In this document: in pieces, positions 17,032-25,011 of the stretch
How positions within the stretch are numbered: the stretch's first letter is position 1
How the letters are laid out: each line of letters opens with the position of its first letter
NCBI RefSeq assembly: GCF_003952365.1
Contig: NZ_CP034443.1
Location: 3,837,001-3,901,000 of the forward strand
DNA: 64,000 nt
Direction: 5' to 3'
DNA from: Mesorhizobium sp. M9A.F.Ca.ET.002.03.1.2
GTDB taxonomy: Bacteria; Pseudomonadota; Alphaproteobacteria; Rhizobiales; Rhizobiaceae
Program-made: the position numbers and the translations under genes
The notes under the pieces: generated by a model
Seen by the model: only the letters and a program-made list of their open reading frames with translations
The model's database searches: none
Told to the model about the DNA's origin: nothing

Positions 17032-18585
17032 ATGGTCGATGACGCGGCACACAACCTCAGGCGCGAACGCCGGCGCGGACGAAGCGGCGAGGCCGGCAGC
17101 GAGACCAGCCGCCGGCCGGACTATCGTTCGCTGAAGAATCCGTTTCTGCCGCAGCCGATCTTTTCGGCCGATCAGGTCGCCGCGATCCACGACACGGCGC
17201 TGCGCGTGCTCGAGGAACTTGGCGTCAAGGTGCTGCTGCCTGAGGCGCGCGCTCGCTTCGCCCGCGCCGGTGCATCGGTCGACGAGGACAGCCAGATGGT
17301 GCGCATCGGTCGCGACATCGTTGCGGCGGCGCTGGCTTCGGCGCCGAAATCGATCCGGGCGCATGCCGGCGACCGTGCCCGCGACCTGACGCTCGAGCTC
17401 GGCTCGATGACGTTCCTGGCGGGATCAGGAGCGCCGAACGTCACCGATCTAGAGCGCGGCCGGCGGCCGGGAACGCTTGCCGCTTTCGAGGATCTCATCC
17501 GGCTGGTGCAGCATTTCGACGTGCTGCATATCCTCGGCCCCTGCATCGAACCGCAGGACGTCGATAACCGCTTGCGCCACTATGCCGTCAACCGCGCTCA
17601 GCTGACGCTGTCGGACAAATTGCCGTTCGTCTTCGCGCGCGGCACGCCGCAAGTCGAGGATGGGTTCGAGATGCTGCGGCTGGCGCGCGGCCTGTCCGAG
17701 GACGAATTCCATTCGGGCGCTCATTGCTACACCGTCATTAACACGAACTCGCCACGCCAGCTCGACATTCCGATGGCGCAAGGCATCATCGACTTTGCCA
17801 AGGCGGGGCAGGTGTTGGTCATCACGCCCTTCTGCCTGGCCGGCGCCATGGCGCCGATCACCGTTGCCGGCGCGCTGACCCTGCAGCACGCCGAGGCGCT
17901 GGCCGGGCTGACGCTGGCCCAGATCGTGCGACCGGGCGCGCCGGTCGTCTATGGCTCTTTCTCGTCCAATGTCGACATGAAATCCGGGGCGCCGGCCTTC
18001 GGCACGCCGGAGCACGTCAAGGCGACGCTCGGCGCTGGTCAGCTTGCGCGCTTCACCGGTCTGCCCTGGCGGTCTGGTGGCGGCAGCGCCGCCAACATTT
18101 CGGACGCGCAGGCAGCCCACGAAACGCAGTTCGCGCTGTGGGGCTCGGTGCTTGCTGGCGCCACGGTCTGCATCCATGCCGCGGGCTGGCTCGAAGGCGG
18201 CTTGAGCGTCTCCTTCGAGAAACTGATCACCGATATCGAGGCGCTGCAGACCATCGCCGAACTCTGCGCTGCGACGCCCGGCGACGAGAGCGCGATCGGC
18301 TTCGAGGCCATCGCCGAAGTGCAGCCGGGCGGGCACTTCTTTTCGGCCGGACATACCATGGCGCGCTACCGCACCGCGTTCTACGAGCCGCTGGTGGCCG
18401 ACTGGTCGAATTTCGGCAACTGGACGCAGGCCGGGTCGAAAACCGCGACTGAGCGCGCCACCGGCATCTGGAAACGGCTGCTTGCCGACTTCCGGCCGCC
18501 GGCTTCCGCCGCTGCCACATCGGATGTCCTCGACGAGTTCATAGCCCGGCGCACCGAGCAGGGCGGCGCGGCACCGGTTTCGTGA
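17032..18585 (+). CDS. MttB-family methyltransferase, non-pyrrolysine type
   Basis: 517 residues of the trimethylamine methyltransferase (MttB/COG5598) superfamily. The N-terminus is Arg-rich; the barrel starts near FSADQVAAIHDTALRVLEELG. No in-frame amber codon interrupts it, so it lacks the pyrrolysine of archaeal MttB. Non-pyrrolysine members characterised elsewhere demethylate quaternary amines such as glycine betaine and pass the methyl group to a corrinoid protein. No corrinoid protein gene is adjacent. A GAGGAG ribosome site supports the start. The exact substrate cannot be inferred. Confidence 0.85.
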   Translation: MVDDAAHNLRRERRRGRSGEAGSETSRRPDYRSLKNPFLPQPIFSADQVAAIHDTALRVLEELGVKVLLPEARARFARAGASVDEDSQMVRIGRDIVAAALASAPKSIRAHAGDRARDLTLELGSMTFLAGSGAPNVTDLERGRRPGTLAAFEDLIRLVQHFDVLHILGPCIEPQDVDNRLRHYAVNRAQLTLSDKLPFVFARGTPQVEDGFEMLRLARGLSEDEFHSGAHCYTVINTNSPRQLDIPMAQGIIDFAKAGQVLVITPFCLAGAMAPITVAGALTLQHAEALAGLTLAQIVRPGAPVVYGSFSSNVDMKSGAPAFGTPEHVKATLGAGQLARFTGLPWRSGGGSAANISDAQAAHETQFALWGSVLAGATVCIHAAGWLEGGLSVSFEKLITDIEALQTIAELCAATPGDESAIGFEAIAEVQPGGHFFSAGHTMARYRTAFYEPLVADWSNFGNWTQAGSKTATERATGIWKRLLADFRPPASAAATSDVLDEFIARRTEQGGAAPVS

Positions 18586-18888
18586 TGAGTTCAGCACGCT
18601 CGACCTTGAGGTAGAGCGCGACCAGCGCGCCGCTGTCGTCACGCGTGCTCGGCCCGACGGCGATCACTCACCTTCCTGCGGCTTTTCCTTGGCGCGTGAC
18701 ACTCGACTGGTAAGAGGGAAAAAATATTCATCGGCCATTTGAGACTATTGGGCAGTATTATTTCGCCGATCCATTTTATTGAGTTTGATCAATCAAAAAT
18801 AGGTCAAAAATTGAAATTTGCGTTCCGAACTCCTATTTTAGGCAGGAAATTCAGGTCCTTCATCCTGGCAAAAGCGGAGATTTTATCG
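18586..18888. promoter_or_regulatory. AT-rich promoter region before the 18.9 kb operon
   Basis: About 300 bases without a supported gene. The first 120 are GC-rich with no clear feature. From about 18715 the sequence is strikingly AT-rich for this genome and holds TTTGATCAATCAAA (18784-18797) and the 12-mer ATCAAAAATAGG (18792-18803) that also occurs before mucR. It looks like a regulatory region, possibly silenced by MucR or another AT-specific protein (inference). Confidence 0.4.
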
Positions 18889-19155
18889 ATGGCGGAAATC
18901 AGTCGGAATATCATGGAAAAAGCTGAAGCGCGCTTCATGGAAAAGAAGAAGAAAACCGCGGAGCGAAGCCAGGCAATGGCCGAATATGTTTCCGAGGCGA
19001 GGGCCAGGGACATCAAGACGGCAAGACTGCGGGCGTTGCGGCTGGCCAAGGAAGAGGCCGACCGCGCCGCGGAGGTGCTCAATCCCGTCGCTCCCAAGAA
19101 AAAGCGGGCGGCAATCAAAAAGGCGGGGGGCCGCTTGCCGGCGGTCAAGTCATGA
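18889..19155 (+). CDS. Small Lys/Arg-rich helical protein
   Basis: 88 residues, very basic and predicted helical, with a long charged coil (EKAEARFMEKKKKTAERSQ region) and a Lys-rich C-terminus (PKKKRAAIKKAGG). No recognised domain; a nucleic acid or nucleoid association would suit the charge but is not shown. The start MAEISRN has a GGAG ribosome site 9 bases upstream; the frame extends 50 codons further into AT-rich sequence that looks non-coding. Its TGA overlaps the ATG of the DUF1488 gene (ATGA). Confidence 0.7.
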   Translation: MAEISRNIMEKAEARFMEKKKKTAERSQAMAEYVSEARARDIKTARLRALRLAKEEADRAAEVLNPVAPKKKRAAIKKAGGRLPAVKS

Positions 19156-19418
19156 GCCTGACATTTCCAAATGTAAGCCGAAGCTATGAGGAGGCGAGCA
19201 GACGGATCCGCTTCGTCGGCTATGACGGCATGTGCCAGATTTCTTTCTTTGTCGATGCAGACGCCATCTCGACGGCTCCGCCGGAGGCGGTGACAGCCGA
19301 TGCCACATATCTCGCCGCCTTCGATTCGGCCGTCGGTCCCATACATGACGTCGCCAGGAAAGCTTATGCCCGAACCGGCAAGAACATGTATGTGCTGACC
19401 GCAGCCGATTTTCGATAA
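19152..19418 (+). CDS. DUF1488 family protein
   Basis: 88 residues. MSLTFPNVSRSYEEASRRIRF and the GYDG...ISFFVD segment match DUF1488, a small soluble family of unknown function widespread in rhizobia. The C-terminal HDVARKAY helix is also typical. It is translationally coupled to the upstream basic protein through a 4-base overlap. Confidence 0.82.
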   Translation: MSLTFPNVSRSYEEASRRIRFVGYDGMCQISFFVDADAISTAPPEAVTADATYLAAFDSAVGPIHDVARKAYARTGKNMYVLTAADFR

Positions 19419-19456
19419 GTCCCGACCGTCCGCGCGGTTGGGGCACTGGAGATCCC

Positions 19457-19558
19457 GTGATCTGGCGCAAGAACTTCAACGCGGCTACGCTGCAGGCAGG
19501 AATCGCTGACGGCGCAAAAGGCCTGTTCAGCCGTGACGGGCGGGGGAGAGGACGATGA
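19457..19558 (+). CDS. Possible 33-residue leader peptide before DUF3168
   Basis: A short frame opens with GTG behind GGAGATCCC and ends in a TGA that overlaps the next ATG (ATGA). The product contains FNAATLQAGIADGAKGLF and an Arg/Gly-rich end, with no known relatives that I recognise. Coupling to the DUF3168 gene is the main support. It could also be a decayed phage gene. Confidence 0.25.
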   Translation: MIWRKNFNAATLQAGIADGAKGLFSRDGRGRGR

Positions 19559-19965
19559 CCGCGCCGGCTGCCGTGTTGCAGAAGGCCTTGTTCGAAGCGC
19601 TGAACGGCGACGGTTCCCTGTCAGCGGCGTTGGGCGGCGCAAAACTGTTCGACCACGCCCCGGAAAACGTCGCGTTTCCCTATGTGACTTTCGGCCGGAC
19701 CAGCGTCTACGACTGGGCAACAGGCATGGAGAACGCCGCCGAGCAGCTTTTCACGCTGCATTTCTGGTCGAAGTCCGTGACCAGGAAAGAAATGCTCGAT
19801 GTGATGGATCTGGTCAGCGCCCGCCTCCGGGATGCGGTGCTCTCGCTCGACGAGCATCACCACGTCAATCTCAAGCTCGAATTCACCGAAGCCCGTTACG
19901 ACGAAGACCTTTCAGCCTATCACGGGCTGCTGCGCTTTCGCGCCGTGACGGAAGAAAACGACTGA
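19555..19965 (+). CDS. DUF3168 phage/GTA tail-completion-like protein
   Basis: 136 residues matching DUF3168, a family otherwise found between the head-tail connector and major tail protein genes of phages and gene transfer agents. Features include ALFEALNGDGSLSAALGG, the DHAPENVAFPYVTFG segment and HVNLKLEFTEARYDED. Here it stands without capsid, portal, connector or tail genes. It is either a remnant of a lost phage or GTA cluster, or a domesticated copy. Base composition is like its neighbours, so any transfer is old. Confidence 0.75.
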   Translation: MTAPAAVLQKALFEALNGDGSLSAALGGAKLFDHAPENVAFPYVTFGRTSVYDWATGMENAAEQLFTLHFWSKSVTRKEMLDVMDLVSARLRDAVLSLDEHHHVNLKLEFTEARYDEDLSAYHGLLRFRAVTEEND

Positions 19966-20092
19966 CGCGCTTTCAATATGGCTGCAAGACAGTCTAGACT
20001 GGGTTTGGGATGATTTTGCCGGGTTAGGGCGGCGAAATCATAAGGTCGGTTGTCTCGCGTTTCAGGGGGTGAGATAGGCATGGATTGCAGGC

Positions 20093-20115
20093 GTTCACTG
20101 TTCATTTCACGTTCA
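20093..20115 (+). promoter_or_regulatory. GTTCA direct repeats before feuN
   Basis: GTTCA occurs at 20093, 20100 and 20111. The last two are 11 bp apart (GTTCA-N6-GTTCA), the spacing used by OmpR-family regulators, which bind direct repeats one helical turn apart. The site lies 26-48 bases before feuN, and an identical GTTCA-N6-GTTCA pair is at 54424-54439. Candidate FeuP site, by inference. Confidence 0.35.
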
Positions 20116-20140
20116 GCACCGATGCGTTAGAACGCTGATC

Positions 20141-20392
20141 ATGAAAACGCTTCGCTCCCATTTCCGAACCGCGACACTGGCGCTCTGCGTTGCCGGTCTG
20201 TTCGCGTCGCAGGCGACGGCGGCCGACTGCTACGCGATCGGTCAGCAGGTTGCCCAGCAGAATGGCGGCACGCTGGCCAAGGCGTCGCAGTCGACGCGCG
20301 GTGGCCAGCCGGTCTGCGTCATCGTCGTGCTGGTCCCGGGCAAGGAAGGGCAGCGTCCGCGCCGTTCCGAGATCGTCGTTCCGCTGAACTGA
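20141..20392 (+). CDS. feuN: Small periplasmic regulator upstream of feuPQ
   Basis: 83 residues: Sec signal peptide (cleavage near ATA-AD), then a 55-residue mature part with two cysteines (ADCYAIG and PVCVIV) that could form a disulfide. In S. meliloti a small periplasmic protein, FeuN, is encoded just upstream of feuPQ and restrains the FeuQ kinase. Size, export signal and position match. The name rests on synteny and size more than on a signature motif. The start lacks a strong ribosome site. Confidence 0.72.
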   Translation: MKTLRSHFRTATLALCVAGLFASQATAADCYAIGQQVAQQNGGTLAKASQSTRGGQPVCVIVVLVPGKEGQRPRRSEIVVPLN

Positions 20393-20499
20393 TCCCGGCC
20401 GTTTCCCAGGCCGCTGGAATCGGCCTATATCTGACACCGGACCCGACAACAGGCTTGACGCGTCAATAGGCCGAGCTCTTCAACAGGTAGTGATCCCGC

Positions 20500-21165
20500 A
20501 TGCGCGTACTCGTTGTCGAAGATGACAAGGATCTCAACCGGCAGATATCGGAAGCGCTGGTCGATGCCGGCTATGTCGTCGACCGGGCCTTCGACGGCGA
20601 AGAGGGCCATTTCCTCGGCGACACCGAACCCTACGACGCCGTGGTGCTCGACATCGGCCTGCCGCAGATGGACGGCATCAGCGTGGTCGAGCGCTGGCGG
20701 CGCGGCGGCCGCAAGATGCCGGTTCTGATCCTGACGGCGCGTGATCGCTGGAGCGACAAGGTATCGGGCATCGACGCCGGCGCCGACGATTATGTCACCA
20801 AGCCGTTTCACATCGAAGAGGTGCTGGCCAGGGTCCGGGCGCTCATCCGGCGCGCGGCCGGCCATGCGTCGTCCGAGCTGACCTGCGGGCCGCTGCGGCT
20901 CGACACCAAGGCCTCCAAGGCCGATGTCGACGGCGTGCCGCTGAAGCTGACGTCGCACGAATTCCGCCTGCTTGCCTATCTGATGCACCATATGGGTGAG
21001 GTGGTGTCCCGGACCGAACTGGTCGAGCATCTCTACGATCAGGATTTCGACCGCGATTCCAACACAATCGAGGTCTTTGTCGGACGGCTTCGCAAGAAGA
21101 TGGGCATCGACATGATAGAAACCGTTCGCGGCATGGGCTATCGGATGCGTGAGCCGGAGGCGTAA
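20500..21165 (+). CDS. feuP: FeuP-like OmpR-family response regulator
   Basis: 221 residues. The receiver domain has the acidic pocket (E7, D8, D9), phospho-acceptor D51 and K101; the winged-helix DNA-binding domain follows (about 125-219) with GYRMRE at its end. In S. meliloti FeuP/FeuQ respond to low osmolarity and activate export of cyclic glucans, which is needed for symbiosis. The GTG start of the kinase gene overlaps the feuP end by 17 bases, so the pair is coupled. Confidence 0.9.
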   Translation: MRVLVVEDDKDLNRQISEALVDAGYVVDRAFDGEEGHFLGDTEPYDAVVLDIGLPQMDGISVVERWRRGGRKMPVLILTARDRWSDKVSGIDAGADDYVTKPFHIEEVLARVRALIRRAAGHASSELTCGPLRLDTKASKADVDGVPLKLTSHEFRLLAYLMHHMGEVVSRTELVEHLYDQDFDRDSNTIEVFVGRLRKKMGIDMIETVRGMGYRMREPEA

Positions 21166-22579
21166 GGCGGAACCGCTCAAACAGACTGCAGGGACGCCGC
21201 TTTCGCGGTTCTGGCCGCGTTCGCTGGCGTTTCGGGTGATCGCCTTTTCCACGGTCTGGGCGATCCTTACCCTCGTCGTCATCTTCACCCTCATCACCAC
21301 GCTGTATCGCCAGGCGAACGAGCGCGGTTTCGACAGCCTGTTGTCGGCGCATCTGTTCAACCTGATCGGCTCGGTCGGCGTGTCCGAAGGCGGTTCGCTG
21401 ACCGGCGCTCCCGACCTTGGCGATCTCCGGTTCTCGGAGCCGAACTCCGGCTGGTACTGGTCGGTTGAACCTGCGTCGGAGGGCGTGCGCGGTGATCTGC
21501 ACTCTTCCTCGATGACGAGGGCGATCCCCTCGCCAAGCGTCGCCGAGGTCCCGTTCAATGCCAGTTTCCAGCGCAGCTATGCGACGGAAGGTATCAATGG
21601 CGAGGAGCTGGAAGTGTTCGAGAGCGAATTCGTTCTCGACGCGAAAAATCGTGCGGCGCGCTTCCGTGTCATGGGCAACCAGACCGAGCTCGAACAGGAG
21701 ATCGGCGCCTTCCAGCGTCGCCTGCTGACCTACCTGTCCCTGTTCGGCGTCGGCATGATCGCCATCAACGCCATTGCCATCCTGCTGGGCCTGCAGCCAT
21801 TGCGCCGGGTCAGGAACGCCCTCGCCATGGTGCGTGAAGGAACCGCCCAAAGGCTCGACGGCCGTTTCCCGGCCGAGATCGAACCGCTCGCCAACGAGAC
21901 CAACGCGCTGATCGAAAACAACAGGCGTATCGTCGAGCGCTCGCGCACGCAGGTCGGCAACCTCGCCCATTCGCTGAAGACGCCGCTGGCGGTGCTGATC
22001 AACGAGGGGCGGGCGCTTGGTGGCGCCAAGGGCAAGCTTATAGCCGAGCAGGCCGCCTCGATGCAGAAGCAGGTCGACCACTATCTGCAGCGCGCGCGCG
22101 TCGCGGCGCAACGTGACAGCGTCGTCTATCGTACCCCGGTGGCGCCGCTGGTCCAGCGCATGGTGCGGGTTCTGCAAAAACTCAACCCGCGGACCAATCT
22201 GTCGCTTTCGCTGCCGACAGTCGATATCGTCTTTGCCGGCGAACGCGAGGATCTGGAAGAATTGCTTGGGAATTTGCTCGACAACGCCGTGAAATGGGCA
22301 AAGAGCGCGGTCGCCGTGTCGGTGGCATCCGTCCCCGTCAACGAAGGCGCCGTCAATCTGTTCGAGATCAGCATCGAGGATGACGGCCCGGGCATTCCCG
22401 AAGACAAGGCACGCGAGGCGCTGAAGCGTGGACGGCGCCTCGACGAGACTAAACCGGGGACCGGACTTGGACTTGCCATTGTCGCCGACCTCGTCAACGA
22501 GTATGGAGGCGTTCTGGCTCTGGAACGGTCCGGCATGGGCGGATTGAAGGCGGTGGTTCGATTGCGGAGCCTCCAGTGA
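21149..22579 (+). CDS. feuQ: FeuQ-like sensor histidine kinase
   Basis: 476 residues from a GTG start. Membrane segments at about 25-50 and 190-212 enclose a periplasmic sensor region of about 140 residues. A HAMP-like stretch is followed by the phospho-acceptor motif LAHSLKTPLAVL, and a HATPase domain with DNAVKWAK, EDDGPGIP and GTGLGLAIV. HSLKTP in place of the common HELRTP is characteristic of the PhoQ/FeuQ-like branch. FeuN upstream is the expected periplasmic inhibitor acting on the sensor region. Confidence 0.9.
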   Translation: MSRRRKAEPLKQTAGTPLSRFWPRSLAFRVIAFSTVWAILTLVVIFTLITTLYRQANERGFDSLLSAHLFNLIGSVGVSEGGSLTGAPDLGDLRFSEPNSGWYWSVEPASEGVRGDLHSSSMTRAIPSPSVAEVPFNASFQRSYATEGINGEELEVFESEFVLDAKNRAARFRVMGNQTELEQEIGAFQRRLLTYLSLFGVGMIAINAIAILLGLQPLRRVRNALAMVREGTAQRLDGRFPAEIEPLANETNALIENNRRIVERSRTQVGNLAHSLKTPLAVLINEGRALGGAKGKLIAEQAASMQKQVDHYLQRARVAAQRDSVVYRTPVAPLVQRMVRVLQKLNPRTNLSLSLPTVDIVFAGEREDLEELLGNLLDNAVKWAKSAVAVSVASVPVNEGAVNLFEISIEDDGPGIPEDKAREALKRGRRLDETKPGTGLGLAIVADLVNEYGGVLALERSGMGGLKAVVRLRSLQ

Positions 22580-22750
22580 CACTTTTTGCCCAATCGACAA
22601 TTGATCGACGGTGCGTGATATGGCGGCATGTCGATTGGTCCCGGAGCCGTCGGCCGCGGCCAAATTTCCGACAAACATCGACACTATGGCCACGTCGACC
22701 TCCCCGATTGCGCGGCTCCCAACTCTAACTCAAGAAAATCGGTTGTTTGC

Positions 22751-23191
22751 ATGAAGATTCGCGTCGCGCTCGTTTCCGCACTGCTGGCTGTTTCCGGCTG
22801 CACGACGCTGGGCAAGAGCCCGGGCGTCACAGTCGCGCCGCAGCCGGCCGCCACGCCGCCAAGCGGCGGCAAGATCGCGACGACAGTCATTTCCGCCATG
22901 GGCGGCGGCCTCGTCAGCGGATCGATTGGTACCGGCTTGAGCGATCCCGAGAAGCGCAAGGCGCTGGAGGCGGAATACAAGGCGCTCGAATACACGACGA
23001 GCGGCCAGAAGGTGACGTGGAAGGGCGATCGGTCGGCGCATTACGGTGAAGTCGTGCCTGCCCAGCCCTATCGTGTCGGCTCGCAGGACTGCCGGCAATA
23101 CACCCATACGGTCTTTACCGGCGCCGCCGGCGCCACCGCGCGCGGTACCGCTTGCCGCAACGCCGATGGCAGCTGGACGCCGCTGACCTGA
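22751..23191 (+). CDS. RT0821/Lpp0805-family outer-membrane lipoprotein
   Basis: 146 residues. A lipoprotein signal ends in LAVSGC, giving lipidated C17. A glycine-zipper-like stretch (ISAMGGGLVSGSIGTGL, about 51-67) resembles the 17-kDa surface antigen family, and the C-terminal domain (YRVGSQDCRQYTHTV...GTACRNADGSW) matches RT0821/Lpp0805 surface proteins. It probably contributes to outer-membrane integrity. The frame extends upstream of 22751, but only this start gives a lipobox. It lies between feuQ and the ccm operon. Confidence 0.82.
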   Translation: MKIRVALVSALLAVSGCTTLGKSPGVTVAPQPAATPPSGGKIATTVISAMGGGLVSGSIGTGLSDPEKRKALEAEYKALEYTTSGQKVTWKGDRSAHYGEVVPAQPYRVGSQDCRQYTHTVFTGAAGATARGTACRNADGSWTPLT

Positions 23192-23219
23192 TAACCGGCG
23201 GGATATCGACCTCGGTCCC

Positions 23220-23233
23220 TTGATATTGATCAA
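23220..23233 (+). promoter_or_regulatory. Perfect FNR/FixK-type anaerobox upstream of ccmI
   Basis: TTGAT-ATTG-ATCAA matches the FNR/FixK consensus TTGAT-N4-ATCAA at all ten conserved positions. It lies between the lipoprotein stop and ccmI, 82 bases before the ccmI ATG. A box centred 41.5 bases upstream of the transcript start would put the start near 23268. This predicts induction of cytochrome c maturation at low oxygen by a FixK or FnrN protein. Confidence 0.68.
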
Positions 23234-23314
23234 GGACATTCGACGCGCCTGCCGTCAAAGCGTCGCAGGATGCCTGTGTTGGCAGGGCAGGGCTCTGCCG
23301 TTATTGGAAGAAGC

Positions 23315-24466
23315 ATGCTGTTCTGGGTCATAGCTGCCGTTCTCACGCTGGGTGCAAGCCTGGCGGTTCTGCTGCCGCTGGCCGGCGGCCCGAAGGGTGG
23401 CTCGGCGAGCAGCGACCATGACCTTGAAGTCTATCGCGACCAGCTGTCCGAGCTTGACCGCGACGTCGCGCGCGGCTTGATCCAGCCGGCGGAGGCCGAA
23501 GAGGCGCGTGCCGAAATCGCCCGCCGCATCCTTCGCCTGGACAATGCCAGGGCCGGGGTCGATCCGGCCGACAAGGCAGCGGCGCGGCAGCCGTCGATGG
23601 CGACCAGGCTGGTTGCGACGGCTGCGGTCCTGGCGGTCCCCCTGGTCAGTTGGGGGTTGTACAGCCAGCTCGGCTCGCCTGACCTGCCGTCGCAGCCGCT
23701 CAGCGAGCGACTGGCGAAGAATCCCGCCGACAGTTCGGTGGACGAGCTGGTGGCGCGCGCCGAGGCCCACCTAGCCGCCAATCCGGCCGATGGCAGGGGA
23801 TGGGACGTTCTGGCCCCGGTCTATCTGCGCATGCAGCGGTTCTCCGACGCGGTGACGGCCTATCGCAACGCCATTCGCCTCGACGGCGACAGCGCCGCCC
23901 GTCAGGCCGGCCTCGGCGAGGCGATCGCCTCCGCCGCGGGCGGCATTGTTTCGGCCGACGCTCAGGCCGCTTTCGAGGCGGCCTTGAAGCTCGATCCGGC
24001 AAATCCGAAGGCCAGCTTTTATCTCGCGATGGGCATGGCGCAGGAAGGCCGCATCGAGAAGGCGACAGCGGCCTGGCAGAAAATGCTTGGCGCCTTGCCG
24101 CAGGACTCAGCCTGGCGCGGCGCCGTCGAGCAGGCACTGGCCGAAGCCGCCAGGCGCAGCGTCGCTTCGCGAGAGCCTGCGAAAGGCCCGGCCGCCGGGG
24201 ATGTCGATGCCGCCGCGTCGATGTCGCCGCAGGACAGGGAAGCGATGATCAACACCATGGTTGCGGGACTTGATGAAAAACTTCGGCAAAACCCGCGCGA
24301 TGCGGAAGGATGGATGCAGCTTATTCGTTCCTATGTGGTGCTGGGCAAGGCCGATCAGGCACGCGACGCGCTCAATCGCGGTATCGCCGTTTTTGGCTCC
24401 GATAGTGACGAAGCGAAGAAATTCACCGCCTTCGCCGTCTCGCTTGGCCTGACGGCGACGGAGTAG
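23315..24466 (+). CDS. ccmI: Cytochrome c maturation protein CcmI (CycH)
   Basis: 383 residues. CcmI holds apocytochrome c for heme attachment at the periplasmic face of the inner membrane. There is an N-terminal membrane segment (about 1-20), a cytoplasmic loop with the VYRDQLSELDRDVARG pattern typical of CcmI, a second membrane segment (about 90-110), then TPR-like repeats in the periplasm that bind the apoprotein C-terminus. The start MLFWVIAAV is preceded by GGAAG. It is the first gene of the ccmI-E-F-H operon, 3 bases from ccmE. Confidence 0.93.
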   Translation: MLFWVIAAVLTLGASLAVLLPLAGGPKGGSASSDHDLEVYRDQLSELDRDVARGLIQPAEAEEARAEIARRILRLDNARAGVDPADKAAARQPSMATRLVATAAVLAVPLVSWGLYSQLGSPDLPSQPLSERLAKNPADSSVDELVARAEAHLAANPADGRGWDVLAPVYLRMQRFSDAVTAYRNAIRLDGDSAARQAGLGEAIASAAGGIVSADAQAAFEAALKLDPANPKASFYLAMGMAQEGRIEKATAAWQKMLGALPQDSAWRGAVEQALAEAARRSVASREPAKGPAAGDVDAAASMSPQDREAMINTMVAGLDEKLRQNPRDAEGWMQLIRSYVVLGKADQARDALNRGIAVFGSDSDEAKKFTAFAVSLGLTATE

Positions 24467-24469
24467 GAA

Positions 24470-24913
24470 ATGACGCGCAAGCAGAAAAGACTGTCGGTGA
24501 TCGCCGGAGGGTTGGCCTTTCTCGGTGCCGCAACCGGTCTGACCTTCTACGCGCTCGGCCAGAAGGCGTCCTATTTCTACATGCCCGCCGATCTGACCAC
24601 CGCCAGCCTGCAGCCCGGGCAGCGCATCAGACTCGGCGGCCTCGTCGAAAAGGGCACGATCGAGCGCGGCCAGGGGGCCACTGTCGCCTTTTCGGTCACC
24701 GACAACCAGAAGCAGGTCAAGGTCACCTACACCGGCATTCTTCCCGACCTTTTCCGTGAGGAGCAGGGCGTCATCACTGAAGGCGCGTTTGGCCCGGACG
24801 GCGTCTTCGTCGCCGACAGCGTGCTGGCCAAGCACGACGAGAACTACATGCCAAAGGAGGTGGCTGAAGGCCTCAAGTCCAAGGGCGTGTGGCAGGAGAG
24901 CAAGAGTGACTAA
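24470..24913 (+). CDS. ccmE: Heme chaperone CcmE (CycJ)
   Basis: 147 residues. An N-terminal membrane anchor (about 8-30) is followed by the OB-fold periplasmic domain. H122 in [10 protein letters not shown] is the residue that binds heme covalently, with the conserved Tyr126 next to it (HDENY). CcmE carries heme from CcmC to the CcmF/H ligase. ccmA, B, C and D are not in the window, as in other rhizobia where cycHJKL is a separate operon. Confidence 0.96.
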   Translation: MTRKQKRLSVIAGGLAFLGAATGLTFYALGQKASYFYMPADLTTASLQPGQRIRLGGLVEKGTIERGQGATVAFSVTDNQKQVKVTYTGILPDLFREEQGVITEGAFGPDGVFVADSVLAKHDENYMPKEVAEGLKSKGVWQESKSD

Positions 24914-25000
24914 GCAGGTTCCACAAAAGCCTGCCCTCGGGCTTGACCCGAGGGTGTCCACGGTTTTGCGGCGAGGACCTGTGGCAAAACAAAAACCTGG
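24914..25000. repeat. Palindromic intergenic repeat inside the ccm operon
   Basis: A perfect hairpin CCCTCGGG-CTTGA-CCCGAGGG (24934-24954) is flanked by imperfect outer arms around CAGGTTCC and GGACCTG. The same CTTGA-loop core is found at 30092-30112. It sits between ccmE and ccmF without a terminator-like T-run, so it may act as an RNA-processing or stability element in the operon. Confidence 0.6.
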
Positions 25001-25011
25001 GTATGGCCACA

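Noticed and set aside
17032..18585. Pyrrolysine-containing trimethylamine methyltransferase
   Set aside because: No in-frame TAG codon is present, so the protein does not need pyrrolysine.
18586..18700. Remnant of a minus-strand gene after the MttB-family gene
   Set aside because: A short frame reads through but matches nothing I recognise and has no start; left as unassigned sequence.
19555..19965. Gene transfer agent or prophage cluster
   Set aside because: Only one tail-type family (DUF3168) is present; no portal, capsid, terminase, connector or tail-tape genes nearby.
20843..22693. 616-codon minus-strand frame opposite feuP/feuQ
   Set aside because: Overlaps two clear two-component genes; no supporting features.
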